DNA of 64,000 nt from Arthrobacter_H sp030452125 (GCA_052379645.1 JBQSYU010000013.1), one strand, 5' to 3'; positions 52,343 through 62,127 are shown, counted from the first letter of the stretch. Notes: generated by a model not told the origin, from the letters alone. Program-made: numbers and translations.

Positions 52343-52492
52343 TCTTTCCGCTGCGGGTCGGGGAACACTGCGCTGGCGTCCAACACCGGAACCCGGAAAG
52401 ACAAGACACCGGCGCTGTTCCACGGCAAAGTGGGAGGTCAGTGACCACCACGCGCCGTCCCCCGGGCGGCGCACGCAGCATAGGAGCAGCCC

Positions 52493-53923
52493 ATGAGCAC
52501 GCAGCCGGCCACCGCGACAATGACCTACCAGGATCTGTTGGCCCGGATCGTCGGATCGGGGGAGGGCCGCGCCATCAGCGACCCGGCCACCGGAGAACTC
52601 ATCGGGCAGACCCCCGTGCAGACCGCCGCCGACCTGGATGCGGCCGTCTCCGTCGCCAGGTCGGCGCAACCGGGGTGGGGCGCGCGCTCCCACGCCGAGC
52701 GCAGCGAGTACCTCAACGCGGCGGCCGACGCGGTGGAGGCCTCCGCCGAGGCGTTGGCCGAACTACTCTCCCGCGAACAGGGCAAGCCGCTGAACGGGCC
52801 CAACGCCCGCTTCGAAGTGGGGGCGTGTTCGGCCTGGCTGCGGGCCGCAGCCGCTTTCGAACTCGAACCCGAGGTCGTGGTGGACGACGGGGAAACCCAT
52901 GCCGTGGTGCACTACCGTCCACTGGGGGTCGTGGGGGCCATCGGCCCGTGGAACTGGCCGATGATGATCTCCGTCTGGCAGATCGCCCCGTCATTGCGCA
53001 TGGGCAACACCGTGGTCCTCAAGCCCAGCGAATACACCCCGCTGTCGGTATTGGCCCTGGCAGCGGTGATGAACCAGGCACTGCCGGAGGGGTTGCTACA
53101 GGTGGTCCCCGGCGGCCGCGACGTCGGTGAGGCACTATCCGCCCACAAGGACGTCGACAAGATCATGTTCACCGGATCCACCGCCACGGGCAAGGCGATC
53201 ATTCGTTCCTCCGCCGACACCGTGAAACGCCTGACCCTGGAACTCGGCGGCAACGACGCGGGGATCGTGCTCGACGACGTCGACCCCCAAGCCATTGCCG
53301 AGGACCTCTTCTGGGGGGCCTTCATCAATACCGGGCAAACCTGCGCAGCCATGAAACGGCTCTACGTCCCGGACGCCATCTACGACCAGGTCTGCGATGC
53401 CTTGGTCGAGGTGGCGGGGAAGATGCCCATGGGTATCGGGCTGGACGAGGGGAACGTGCTGGGCCCGCTGCAGAACCAGGCCCAATACGACATCGTTGCG
53501 AAGCTCGTCGAGGACGCCAGGGCCTCGGGGGCCCGGATGCTCATGGGAGGGAACCCGGAGTCCGGCCAGCCCGGGTATTTCTACCCGACGACCCTGGTCG
53601 CCGACATCGACAATGCCAACCCGCTGGTGGCCGAGGAACAGTTCGGTCCTGCCCTGCCGATCATCCGCTACTCGACGATCGACGAAGCCGTGCAGATGGC
53701 CAATGGCTTGGACGTGGGCCTCGGTGCCTCCGTCTGGTCGGCCGACCCGGCACGGGCCCGTGAGGTTGCCGCCCGCATCGAAGCCGGCACCGTGTGGATC
53801 AACAAGCACGGGGCCGTGGACCCGCGGGTCCCCTTTGGCGGGGTCAAGCAGTCCGGCTACGGACTCGAATTCGGCGTCGCCGGACTCAAGGCCCTGGGCG
53901 TCCCGCAGGTCATCGCCGGCTGA
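52493..53923 (+). CDS. Aldehyde dehydrogenase, betaine-aldehyde type
   Basis: 476 aa NAD(P)-dependent enzyme. Asn154 (GPWNWP), Lys177 (VLKPSE), general base Glu250 (LTLELGGND), nucleophile Cys284 (TGQTCAAMKR). Paired with the choline-dehydrogenase-like gene 71 bases downstream; conversion of betaine aldehyde to glycine betaine is plausible by context, but broad-range aldehyde dehydrogenases share these motifs. Confidence 0.88.
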   Translation: MSTQPATATMTYQDLLARIVGSGEGRAISDPATGELIGQTPVQTAADLDAAVSVARSAQPGWGARSHAERSEYLNAAADAVEASAEALAELLSREQGKPLNGPNARFEVGACSAWLRAAAAFELEPEVVVDDGETHAVVHYRPLGVVGAIGPWNWPMMISVWQIAPSLRMGNTVVLKPSEYTPLSVLALAAVMNQALPEGLLQVVPGGRDVGEALSAHKDVDKIMFTGSTATGKAIIRSSADTVKRLTLELGGNDAGIVLDDVDPQAIAEDLFWGAFINTGQTCAAMKRLYVPDAIYDQVCDALVEVAGKMPMGIGLDEGNVLGPLQNQAQYDIVAKLVEDARASGARMLMGGNPESGQPGYFYPTTLVADIDNANPLVAEEQFGPALPIIRYSTIDEAVQMANGLDVGLGASVWSADPARAREVAARIEAGTVWINKHGAVDPRVPFGGVKQSGYGLEFGVAGLKALGVPQVIAG

Positions 53924-53994
53924 CCGGCCGAGACCGCGCCCCCACATCGACAACGCCTGGTTGATCGCATCGCGCGTGCCACGGAGAGGAACAC

Positions 53995-55521
53995 ATGGAA
54001 GACCAGCAATTCGACCACCTTGTCATCGGCGCGGGCTCCGCCGGCAACGTCATCGCCAGACGCCTGCTTGACGCGGGAAAACGGGTCGCCGTGATCGAAG
54101 CAGGGGAACAGGACACCAACCCCGACATCGCCAATGTCTGCACGCTCGGTGCCCTCTGGCATAGCGAACAGGATTGGGATTACTACAGCACTGCGCAGGA
54201 CGGGGCAGCAGGGCGTAGCCTGCACCTGCCGCGGGGCAAGGTCATGGGCGGCTCCCATGCGCTGAACGCCACGATCTGGGTCCGAGGCGCCCGCCAGGAC
54301 TACGACACCTGGGCCTACCTCGGGTGCCCGGGCTGGTCCTGGAAGGACGTTCTTCCGCTGTTCAAGAAGATCGAAAACTACGATGGCGGGGCCTCGGAGA
54401 CACGCGGTGGTGACGGGCTGCTGGACGTGAGCACCGGTTACGAGCACAATCCGATCCAGGACTCGATGCTCGAGGCCGCCGTCGAAGCCGGTTTCGAGCT
54501 CAACGATGACTACAACTCGGGGAACCCCGAGGGCGTTTCCCGGATGCAGCTCAATGTCCGGGACGGGCAGAGATTCAATACCTGGCACGCCTATCTCAAG
54601 CCCGTGGCCGACCACCCGAATCTCACCCTGCTCACCGGGACCCGGGCCCACCGGTTGCTCATCGAAGACGGCACCGTCCTCGGGGTGGAGGTGGAGGATA
54701 GCGGTGGCCAGCGGGTGTTGCGCGCGGCGGAGACCATTCTTGCGGCCGGAGTCATCAATTCCCCCGAGCTGCTGCTGCGCTCGGGGATCGGCCCGGCGGA
54801 TGAACTGGCAGAAGTCGGCATCGACGTCGTCCACGACCTTCCCGGAGTGGGTAAAAACCTCCAAGACCACCTGCTGTCACCCGTGATCTTCTCGAGCGAC
54901 CGCCCGGTGCCGGAACTGACCGCCGCCCCCGCGGAGGTGCACCTCTTCGCCAAGAGCCGCCCGGACCTGGAAGTCCCTGATACCCAACCGATCTTCTTCT
55001 CCGTGCCGATGTACTCGCAGGACTATGCGGGAGGGGAGATGACCGGTGCCGACGGGGGATTCTCGATGCTTGGCGGTCTGGTCCGTCCGCACAGCCGGGG
55101 AGAGGTCCGTCTGACCGGGCCGGAAGCATCGGATCCGGTCAGCATCGACCTGCGGGCACTCTCCGAACGAGCCGATGTCGATGCCCTCGTGGCCTCGGTG
55201 GTCCACTGTCGGAGGATCGGTCGCACGGAGGCCTTGGCTGCCTGGGGTGCCACCGAGGTCTACCCGGGACCTCAGGTCGCCGACGAGGACCTGGAGCAGT
55301 ACGTACGCGACTCGGTGGTGACCTATCACCACCAGGTCGGCACCTGCCGCATGGGTTTGGACGCCGAGGCCGTCGTGGATCCGCGCACCCTGAAGGTCCG
55401 CGGTCTCGACGGCGTGCGCATCGCCGATGCCTCGGTCATGCCATTGGTTCCCACCGGCAACACCAACGCACCCTCGGTGATGATCGGTGAACGGGCGGCG
55501 CTGATGTTGCTCCAGGAGTGA
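53995..55521 (+). CDS. GMC oxidoreductase, choline dehydrogenase-like
   Basis: 508 aa FAD flavoprotein. N-terminal dinucleotide motif VIGAGSAGNVIARRL (about 10-24), GMC signature GKVMGGSHALNATIWVRG, second signature GVINSPELLLRSG, and active-site His445/446 (TYHHQVGTCRMG) with Asn near 490 (GNTNAPSVMIGERAA). Likely oxidises choline or another alcohol to the aldehyde used by the enzyme before it. ATG 53995 after GAGAGGA. Confidence 0.88.
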   Translation: MEDQQFDHLVIGAGSAGNVIARRLLDAGKRVAVIEAGEQDTNPDIANVCTLGALWHSEQDWDYYSTAQDGAAGRSLHLPRGKVMGGSHALNATIWVRGARQDYDTWAYLGCPGWSWKDVLPLFKKIENYDGGASETRGGDGLLDVSTGYEHNPIQDSMLEAAVEAGFELNDDYNSGNPEGVSRMQLNVRDGQRFNTWHAYLKPVADHPNLTLLTGTRAHRLLIEDGTVLGVEVEDSGGQRVLRAAETILAAGVINSPELLLRSGIGPADELAEVGIDVVHDLPGVGKNLQDHLLSPVIFSSDRPVPELTAAPAEVHLFAKSRPDLEVPDTQPIFFSVPMYSQDYAGGEMTGADGGFSMLGGLVRPHSRGEVRLTGPEASDPVSIDLRALSERADVDALVASVVHCRRIGRTEALAAWGATEVYPGPQVADEDLEQYVRDSVVTYHHQVGTCRMGLDAEAVVDPRTLKVRGLDGVRIADASVMPLVPTGNTNAPSVMIGERAALMLLQE

Positions 55522-55561
55522 GTCCACGCCGGACGGCGGCGGGCTGGAACGCCGGCCGTGA

Positions 55562-57208
55562 TCAGCTTCGCCGTCGGCGTGAGGTCCAGGCCAGGTAGCC
55601 GCCCAGGGCGCCTACCCCACCCACGCCGGCGGTGAAGAGGGCCTGGGGCCAGCGATGCCAACGCGTCGGCTGGCTGCCCACCAGCCCGCCGACCGCCGTG
55701 ATGAGTGCGGCGGTGACCAGCCCGGCCACGATCCGGTTGCCGGTATGGTCCAACCGGTCCATGAGCTCGTCGAGTTCCTCGGTGCGGATGCGTACGTCCA
55801 CGCCTCCGCTTTCCAGGATTTCGGTGGCCCGGCGAATCAGTTCCGGCGCTTCCGACCCGAGGTTCAGTGCCTCCGAGGCGATCAGCTTGAGCTGTTCGGC
55901 GATGGCGGAGGGGGAGACCGAAGCCAGCATGAGTCGGCGCGCGTAGGGCGAGACCTCGGAGAGCAGGTCGAAGGCCGGGTCGATCTCCTGGCCCAGTCCC
56001 TCGGCCATGGCCAGCATCTTGATGAGCAAGGCGGTATCGGGTGGGAGTCGGAGCTGGTGGCGACGCAACATGGCGACCACGTCGTTGACGATGAGCGTCA
56101 GCGGGACCTGGGCCAACGGCTGATCGGCGTAGCGGTCCAGCAACCGGGCCAGATGTGCTTGGAGTTCCGCCCGCCGCGTGCTCTGCCCGCCCCCGCAGAG
56201 CCGCAACAGGGCGGTGGTCATCCGGTGGGGGTCCCGGACCACGATGGCCTGCAGCAGCTTCACGAGTTGGCGTTTCAGGTCGTCGCTGACGTGTCCGACC
56301 ATGCCGAAGTCGATGATGCCGAATCGTCCGTCGTCCTCGACGAAGAAGTTCCCCGGATGCGGATCGGCATGGAAGAACCCGTGTTCGAAAACCATGCGCA
56401 GCAGCACGTTGCACGCCCGGGAGGCCACGTCCGTGGGGTCCAACCCGGTGTCACGCAGTCCCTGGACATCGGTGATCTTCAGCCCGCGCATGCGCTCAAG
56501 GGTCAACACCCGCGACGTCGTCGTGCTCCAGAAGACCTCGGGGATGTGGACCTTCTGATCGGTGGCGAAATCCTTGGCGAACCGTTCGGCGTTGCGGCCC
56601 TCGGCGAGGTAGTCCAGTTCCCCGCGCAGCGTCCGGGCGAACTCGTCGACGGTATCGGCCAGATGCAGCCCCCGGGCGGTGGCCGAGGCCTGTTCGGCCA
56701 GCTTGGCGATTTCTGCCATGATCTCCAGGTCGTTGTTGACCTGTTCCACGATGCCGGGGCGGCGGATCTTGACGACGACGTCGCGGCCCTTCACCGTCGC
56801 CAGATGCGCCTGGCCGATGGAACCGGTGGCCAGCGGACTCGGATCCATGGTGGCCAGCAGCTTCGGGGCCTCGGGCCCCAGCTCGGCCTCGATGACCTCG
56901 CGGATTCCGTCGAAGGGCACCGAGGGGGTCCCGTCCTGGAGTTTGGCCAGTTCCGTCACGTACTCGGCCGGCAGGAGATCGGAGCGGGTGGAAAGGACCT
57001 GGCCGAACTTCACATACACGGCCCCCAGCTCCTCCAGGGCCAGGCGTAGTCGTTGGGGCAGCCCCTGGTTCTGGCCTTGGCCTGCGGGGAACCGGGCCGC
57101 GGGACCCAGGATGCGGGCGTCCACGCCCAAGGCGGCGAGCAGGAAGCCCAAACCGTGCCGGCTGAAGGTCTCGGCAATATCGCGGAAGCGTTCGCGGCGA
57201 CCGGTCAT
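55562..57208 (-). CDS. UbiB/ABC1 (AarF) family protein kinase-like protein
   Basis: 548 aa membrane-linked atypical kinase. The KxGQ motif KFGQVLSTRSDLLP (67-80), Ala-rich loop ATGSIGQAH, VVVKIRRPG lysine, and catalytic EHGFFHADPHPGNFF with IIDFGMVG. Two hydrophobic C-terminal segments. In other bacteria UbiB members support quinone biosynthesis; here menaquinone or general lipid handling would be the analogue. Divergent from deoD. Confidence 0.93.
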   Translation of the reverse strand: MTGRRERFRDIAETFSRHGLGFLLAALGVDARILGPAARFPAGQGQNQGLPQRLRLALEELGAVYVKFGQVLSTRSDLLPAEYVTELAKLQDGTPSVPFDGIREVIEAELGPEAPKLLATMDPSPLATGSIGQAHLATVKGRDVVVKIRRPGIVEQVNNDLEIMAEIAKLAEQASATARGLHLADTVDEFARTLRGELDYLAEGRNAERFAKDFATDQKVHIPEVFWSTTTSRVLTLERMRGLKITDVQGLRDTGLDPTDVASRACNVLLRMVFEHGFFHADPHPGNFFVEDDGRFGIIDFGMVGHVSDDLKRQLVKLLQAIVVRDPHRMTTALLRLCGGGQSTRRAELQAHLARLLDRYADQPLAQVPLTLIVNDVVAMLRRHQLRLPPDTALLIKMLAMAEGLGQEIDPAFDLLSEVSPYARRLMLASVSPSAIAEQLKLIASEALNLGSEAPELIRRATEILESGGVDVRIRTEELDELMDRLDHTGNRIVAGLVTAALITAVGGLVGSQPTRWHRWPQALFTAGVGGVGALGGYLAWTSRRRRS

Positions 57209-57297
57209 GGCATTCCACGGTGTGAGGAGGTTCCCATGTCGGTCATGCTATCCTCCCGTGCAACCACCCCGACCGCCCCCGACCATCCAGGAGAGTC

Positions 57298-58005
57298 ATG
57301 GCCACCCCGCATATCTCAGCAGAACCCGGCGACTTCGCACCCCACGTGCTGATGCCCGGGGATCCGCGACGCGCCCAGCGCATCGCCGAGACCTTCCTGG
57401 AGGACCCGCGCCTGGTCACCGAGGTCCGTGGCATCCAGGGCTACACCGGAACCGTCGACGGCCAGCCGGTGTCGGTGATGGCCTCGGGCATGGGAAGCCC
57501 CTCGATCAGCATCTATGCCACCGAACTGGCCAGGTTCTACGGGGTGAAGCGGATCATCCGGGTCGGCACCGTGGGCAGCATGCAACCGCAGCTGAAGGTC
57601 GGGGACGTCATCGCCGCCGCCGCAGCCCACACCACCTCGGCGATGACCGCGGTGCGTTTCCCCGGTGTCCACATCAGCCACACCCCCGATTTCGGGTTGT
57701 TGCGTGCCGCCGTCGCCCATGGGGAGGACAGCGGGAAGACGGTCCATGTCGGCTCCGTGCTGACCAGCGACGACTTCTACAACGGCGACCCCGAGGCCAT
57801 GGCCCGGCTCGTCGAGGCCGGCACCCTGGCGGTCGAGATGGAAGCCGCCGCCCTGTATGCGGTGGGCATGCGGGAAAAGATCGAGACCCTGATGCTGGGC
57901 ACCGTCTCCGATGGCAGCCCGGGCAGCTCTGATCTCACTGCGCAGGAACGCGAGGAGACCTTCACCGAGATGGTGGGGTTCGCGTTGGCGGCATTGCGTT
58001 CCTGA
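57298..58005 (+). CDS. deoD: Purine-nucleoside phosphorylase, DeoD type
   Basis: 235 aa, the usual length of the hexameric trimer-of-dimers enzyme. Splits purine (deoxy)nucleosides with phosphate. Opening ATPHISAEPGDFAPHVLMPGDPRRA carries the phosphate-binding GDPRRA; VTEVRGIQGYTGTVDG, SVMASGMGSPSISIYATEL and the base-binding VEMEAAALYAV complete the pattern. ATG 57298 with AGGAGAG upstream. Confidence 0.97.
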   Translation: MATPHISAEPGDFAPHVLMPGDPRRAQRIAETFLEDPRLVTEVRGIQGYTGTVDGQPVSVMASGMGSPSISIYATELARFYGVKRIIRVGTVGSMQPQLKVGDVIAAAAAHTTSAMTAVRFPGVHISHTPDFGLLRAAVAHGEDSGKTVHVGSVLTSDDFYNGDPEAMARLVEAGTLAVEMEAAALYAVGMREKIETLMLGTVSDGSPGSSDLTAQEREETFTEMVGFALAALRS

Positions 58006-58062
58006 AGTCCGCGCCGGCCCGCGTGGTGCTCTGGGCAGAAGAGCCCGTATCGGAGATAGTGG

Positions 58063-58090
58063 GCGGACGGGACCGAACCATCCCGTCCGC
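58063..58090 (+). terminator. Hairpin between deoD and dicarboxylate transporter genes
   Basis: Perfect 10-base stem GCGGACGGGA / TCCCGTCCGC, loop CCGAACCA. It may end deoD transcription; it stands only 18 bases before the transporter start, so an attenuator is possible. No T-tract. Confidence 0.5.
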
Positions 58091-58108
58091 GCCAGCAGAA
58101 GGACCGTG

Positions 58109-59656
58109 ATGACAACGCCGTCAAACGAACCGGATACCCGTCCGAACGATGCCCCGGACGCCACTGCGGAGGACGACGCCGAACAGGCGCCCGGGCTGCG
58201 CGAATCCGCCCAAAGCCCGGCCGTGTTGATGCGCAAGCGGATCGGTCTCTTCGCCGGGCCGGTGCTGGCCGTCGTCGTCTTCTTCCTGCTGCCCGGCGAT
58301 CTGGCCCAACCCGCCCGGTTCACCGCCGCGGTGGCGACCGTGATGGCCCTGTGGTGGATGACCGAGGCGATCCCGTTGGCCGCCACCGCGCTGCTTCCGC
58401 TCGTGTTGTTCCCCATGCTCAACGTCGCCGGAATGGGCGATGCCGCGGCACCGTATGCGAATCCGATCATCTTCCTGTTCATGGGTGGCTTCATGCTCGC
58501 CCTGGCCCTGCAACGGTGGAACCTGCACCGGCGGATCGCGCTGGCCACCGTGCTGCTGGTGGGGACCAAGCCCCGCCAGCTGATCGGCGGGTTCATGATC
58601 GCCACCGGGTTCATGAGCATGTGGGTGTCCAACACCGCCACGGCGGTGATGATGCTGCCCATCGGGATGTCGGTGCTGGCGTTGACCGCGCGGATGAGCG
58701 ATGAGAAGAAGGTACCCCCGAAATTCGGGATCGCCCTGATGCTCGGCATCGCCTACTCCGCCTCCATCGGCTCGCTGGGCACCGTCATCGGGACCCCGCC
58801 CAACGCCCTGATGGTGGGTTATCTGCAACAGGCCCACGACATCCATGTCGGTTTCGGACAGTGGATGCTGGTGGGCGTTCCCATGTCGGTCGTCTTCATG
58901 GCGGTGGCCTGGTACCTGCTGACCTTCGTGATCTTCAAGCCCGAGATCAGCGAGATCCCCGGCGGCCGCCAGCTCATCTCCGATGAGTACAAGAAGCTGG
59001 GCCGGATGAACGTCGGGGAGAAACTGGTCCTGGCGATCTTCGTGCTCGCCGCGGCCTCCTGGATCACCGTGCCGCTGCTGTGGCCCGATACCTCCATCGA
59101 GGATGCCGTCATTGCGATGTGCGTCGCCGTGGCCCTGTTCATCATCCCGGCGAACCTGCGCAAGGGCGTCCCGCTGCTGAACTGGGGCAGTGCCAAGGAA
59201 CTGCCCTGGGACATCCTGCTGCTCTTCGGCGGCGGGCTGGCCCTGTCGGCTCAATTCACCGAAACCGGCCTAAGCAAATGGGTCGGCGAACAAGTGGACG
59301 GCCTGGGCTTCCTGCCGGTGGTGGTCCTGATCGCCGCCGTGGCCCTGATCGTGTTGGGGCTGACGGAACTGACCAGCAACACGGCCACCGCGGCCGCGTT
59401 CCTGCCGCTGATCGGAGGGGTCGCCGTCGGGCTGGGATTGGACCCGATGCTCCTGGTGGTTCCCGTCGCCATCGCCGCCACCTGTGCTTTCATGTTGCCG
59501 GTGGCCACCCCGCCCAATGCCATCGCCTACTCCAGCGGCTACGTCGAGATCTCCGACATGCTCAAGGCCGGCATCTGGCTGAACGTCATCTCGCTGGTCC
59601 TGACCACTTTGACCACCATGACGTTGGCGGTCTGGGTCTTCGACGTCGTCTATTAG
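58109..59656 (+). CDS. DASS/SLC13 family dicarboxylate transporter
   Basis: 515 aa secondary transporter of the divalent anion:sodium symporter family, about 11-12 hydrophobic segments after a 40-residue acidic N-terminus. The family SNT motifs are visible: MSMWVSNTATAVMML in the first half and LTELTSNTATAAAFLPL in the second, which bind sodium and substrate carboxylates. Also GTVIGTPPNALMVGYL and VATPPNAIAYSSGY. Likely imports C4 dicarboxylates or citrate. ATG 58109 with AAGGA upstream. Confidence 0.92.
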   Translation: MTTPSNEPDTRPNDAPDATAEDDAEQAPGLRESAQSPAVLMRKRIGLFAGPVLAVVVFFLLPGDLAQPARFTAAVATVMALWWMTEAIPLAATALLPLVLFPMLNVAGMGDAAAPYANPIIFLFMGGFMLALALQRWNLHRRIALATVLLVGTKPRQLIGGFMIATGFMSMWVSNTATAVMMLPIGMSVLALTARMSDEKKVPPKFGIALMLGIAYSASIGSLGTVIGTPPNALMVGYLQQAHDIHVGFGQWMLVGVPMSVVFMAVAWYLLTFVIFKPEISEIPGGRQLISDEYKKLGRMNVGEKLVLAIFVLAAASWITVPLLWPDTSIEDAVIAMCVAVALFIIPANLRKGVPLLNWGSAKELPWDILLLFGGGLALSAQFTETGLSKWVGEQVDGLGFLPVVVLIAAVALIVLGLTELTSNTATAAAFLPLIGGVAVGLGLDPMLLVVPVAIAATCAFMLPVATPPNAIAYSSGYVEISDMLKAGIWLNVISLVLTTLTTMTLAVWVFDVVY

Positions 59657-59684
59657 CCGCCAGCGGCCCCGGTAGGGTGGGGCC

Positions 59685-60092
59685 ATGAGTTCCACGGACG
59701 TCACCATTGCCTTGCGCTGGTCGGATCAGGATGCCAACGGCCACCTGAACCACGCCCGCATCGTCACCCTCATGGAGGAAGCCAGGGTGCGGTGGATCCG
59801 CACCGAGGACGGGTTCGCCCGGTTGCTGATGGGGGTGGTCGTCGCCTCGATGACCGTGGACTACCTGGCCCAGGCCGAATACATCCCGTCGATGACCATC
59901 GGCCTGGGCATCGAGCGCATCGGGACGAAATCCTTCACCCTGCGACACACCGGCGTCCAGGACGGGACGACCGTGTTCGTGGGCACCACGGTCATCGTCC
60001 CGTTGGCGGCCGACGGTGCGGCCTCCCGCGCGTTGACCGATGACGAGCGCGAGGCATTGGGCAGGCATCTGGTGCAGGACCCCGCCGAATAA
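59685..60092 (+). CDS. Acyl-CoA thioesterase, 4HBT hotdog family
   Basis: 135 aa single hotdog domain. The opening TIALRWSDQDANGHLNHARIVTLMEEAR carries the family catalytic Asp/Asn-His region. VVVASMTVDYLAQAEY is the central beta strand. Typical of 4-hydroxybenzoyl-CoA/YbgC-like thioesterases; the acyl substrate is unknown. It starts 29 bases after the transporter stop. Confidence 0.87.
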   Translation: MSSTDVTIALRWSDQDANGHLNHARIVTLMEEARVRWIRTEDGFARLLMGVVVASMTVDYLAQAEYIPSMTIGLGIERIGTKSFTLRHTGVQDGTTVFVGTTVIVPLAADGAASRALTDDEREALGRHLVQDPAE

Positions 60093-60319
60093 CCGGTCCA
60101 CCGCACGATTCCTCCTCCGGAAGCGCGCGGGGTCGCTGCTGCGCGGGGCCCGACGGCGGCGTAGCGCCGAAGCGGTGGTAAAGTCGAGGTAGATATGCTT
60201 CTGCCGCCCGTGGGTCGCTGAAGCCCTTGATTTTCCCGGTTCGCTCCGGCGTCGACTGTTCACCTGACGCTGCCGGCCGGATACCGAAGAAACCAGAACA
60301 GCACAGAGAACGGACACTC
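60093..60319 (+). promoter_or_regulatory. Upstream region of RNase J gene
   Basis: 227-base gap with a possible -10-like TAGATATGCT stretch near 60191-60200 and a G/C-rich leader; no further gene. An in-frame TTG at 60227 would lengthen RNase J by 31 residues unlike the family. Confidence 0.35.
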
Positions 60320-61993
60320 TTGAGAAAAAAGCAGCACCAGACCCCGCCCGCACTCGCCAAGGGAGCCCTGCGTGTCATGCCGTTGGGCGGCCTGGGAGAG
60401 ATCGGCCGCAACATGACCGTCTTCGAATACGGTGGCAAGTTGCTCATCGTCGACTGCGGCGTCCTCTTCCCCGAGGAACAGCACCCCGGCGTCGACGTCA
60501 TCCTCCCGGACTTCTCGGCGATCCGCGACCGCCTGGACGATGTGGTGGGCCTCGTGCTCACCCACGGCCACGAGGACCACATCGGCGGCATCCCGTACCT
60601 GCTGCGTGAACGCGCCGACATCCCCTTGATCTCCGCCCGGCTGACGCTGGCCTTCGTGAAGACCAAGCTGCAGGAACACCGGATCAAGCCCAACGTGGTC
60701 CAGGTCAAGGAAGGCGAACGCAAGAAGTTCGGTCCCTTCGACCTCGAGTTCCTGGCCGTGAACCACTCCATCCCCGACGGCCTGGCCGTGGCGATCCGCA
60801 CCGGTGCCGGCACCGTGCTGGCCACGGGCGACTTCAAGATGGACCAGTTCCCGCTGGACCGCCGCATCACCGACCTGGCCGGCTTCGCCCGGTTGGGCGA
60901 GGAAGGCGTGGACCTGTTCCTGCCGGACTCCACCAACGCCGAGGTCCCGGGCTTCATGGCCGCCGAAGCCGATCTGCTGCCGGCCATCGACAACGTCATG
61001 CGTACCGCCCCGCGCCGCGTGATCGTCTCCTCCTTCGCCTCGCATGTGCACCGCATCCAGCAGGTCATCGACTCCGCCCATAAGTACGGCCGCAAGGTCG
61101 CCTTCGTGGGCCGTTCGATGGTCCGCAACATGGGCACGGCCCGCGAGCTGGGCTACCTGAAGATCCCGCGCAACGTGCTCGTGGACTTCAAGGAGGTCGA
61201 CAAGATGGCGCCGGAGAAGGTCGTCATCATCTGCACCGGTTCGCAGGGTGAACCGATGGCCGCACTGGCCCGCATGGCCAACCAGGACCACATCATCGAC
61301 CTCATCGAAGGCGATACCGTCCTGCTGGCCTCCTCGCTGGTCCCGGGCAACGAGACCTCGATCTACCGCCTGATCAACGACCTGACGAAGCTCGGCGCCA
61401 ACGTGGTGCACAAGGGCAACGCGAAGGTCCACGTCTCCGGGCACGCCTCGGCCGGCGAACTGGTGTACTGCTACAATCTGGTGCGCCCGAAGAACGTCAT
61501 GCCGGTCCACGGCGAACACCGCCACCTGAAGGCCAACGCCGAACTGGCGGTGCGCACCGGGGTGGATCCCAAGAATGCACTGGTCCTCGAGGACGGCGTG
61601 ACCGTCGACCTCAAGGACGGCGTCGCCCGCGTCTCGGGCAACGTCGCCGCCGACTACGTCTACGTCGAGAACATGGTCGCCGGCGCGGCCACGGAGGAGT
61701 CCCTGCAGGACCGCATCCGTCTGGCCGAGGACGGCGCGCTGACCGTGCTGGCCATCGTGGACCCGGCGACCGGCGCCCTGGAGGAGGACCCCGAGTTCTT
61801 CCCGGTGGGCTTCAGCTTCTCCAATAAGGACCTCGGCAAGGCCGTGGGCATCGTGGAGAAGACCCTCAACGGACTCAAGGGCGTCAAGACCGGGCCGGAC
61901 GCGGAACGGGCGATCTCCCAGGCCCTGGTGCGCTGGTCCGACCGCGCCTTGCGCCGCAAGCCCGTCGTCACGGTCATCACCGTCGACGCCTAG
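60320..61993 (+). CDS. rnj: Ribonuclease J
   Basis: 557 aa metallo-beta-lactamase/beta-CASP nuclease for mRNA decay and rRNA maturation with 5'-3' exo- and endonuclease activity. Starts with TTG 60320; the core opens RVMPLGGLGEIGRNMTVFEYGGK. The metal motif HxHxDH is at 82-87 (THGHEDHIGG); the beta-CASP signatures are IVSSFASHVHRIQQ, ICTGSQGEPMAAL and VHVSGHASAGE. A strong terminator follows. Confidence 0.96.
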   Translation: MRKKQHQTPPALAKGALRVMPLGGLGEIGRNMTVFEYGGKLLIVDCGVLFPEEQHPGVDVILPDFSAIRDRLDDVVGLVLTHGHEDHIGGIPYLLRERADIPLISARLTLAFVKTKLQEHRIKPNVVQVKEGERKKFGPFDLEFLAVNHSIPDGLAVAIRTGAGTVLATGDFKMDQFPLDRRITDLAGFARLGEEGVDLFLPDSTNAEVPGFMAAEADLLPAIDNVMRTAPRRVIVSSFASHVHRIQQVIDSAHKYGRKVAFVGRSMVRNMGTARELGYLKIPRNVLVDFKEVDKMAPEKVVIICTGSQGEPMAALARMANQDHIIDLIEGDTVLLASSLVPGNETSIYRLINDLTKLGANVVHKGNAKVHVSGHASAGELVYCYNLVRPKNVMPVHGEHRHLKANAELAVRTGVDPKNALVLEDGVTVDLKDGVARVSGNVAADYVYVENMVAGAATEESLQDRIRLAEDGALTVLAIVDPATGALEEDPEFFPVGFSFSNKDLGKAVGIVEKTLNGLKGVKTGPDAERAISQALVRWSDRALRRKPVVTVITVDA

Positions 61994-62008
61994 GCTCCGC
62001 CGCCCACC

Positions 62009-62046
62009 AAACCGGTTCCGATCCCTGCGATCGGGACCGGTTTTTT
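62009..62046 (+). terminator. Rho-independent terminator after RNase J
   Basis: 15-base stem (one G-T pair) AAACCGGTTCCGATC / GATCGGGACCGGTTT with a 5-base loop and a T-tract running six bases. The best terminator in the window. Confidence 0.92.
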
Positions 62047-62096
62047 GGTGCCCGACGGCGGCTCGGGAACCGGGGCCGGTGATGCTACGCTGGTCA

Positions 62097-62112
62097 TCGA
62101 AAGTTTGTTCTA
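62097..62112. promoter_or_regulatory. LexA/SOS box upstream of umuDC-like pair
   Basis: TCGAAAGTTTGTTCTA fits the actinobacterial SOS consensus TCGAAC-N4-GTTCGA at 10 of 12 fixed positions, about 16 bases before the umuD-like start. It implies damage-induced expression of the two genes. Confidence 0.8.
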
Positions 62113-62127
62113 TTCCAGGGGGGTGTC

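Noticed and set aside
55655..57049. 464-codon plus-strand open frame
   Set aside because: Antisense shadow of the UbiB-family gene; composition and lack of motifs argue against it.
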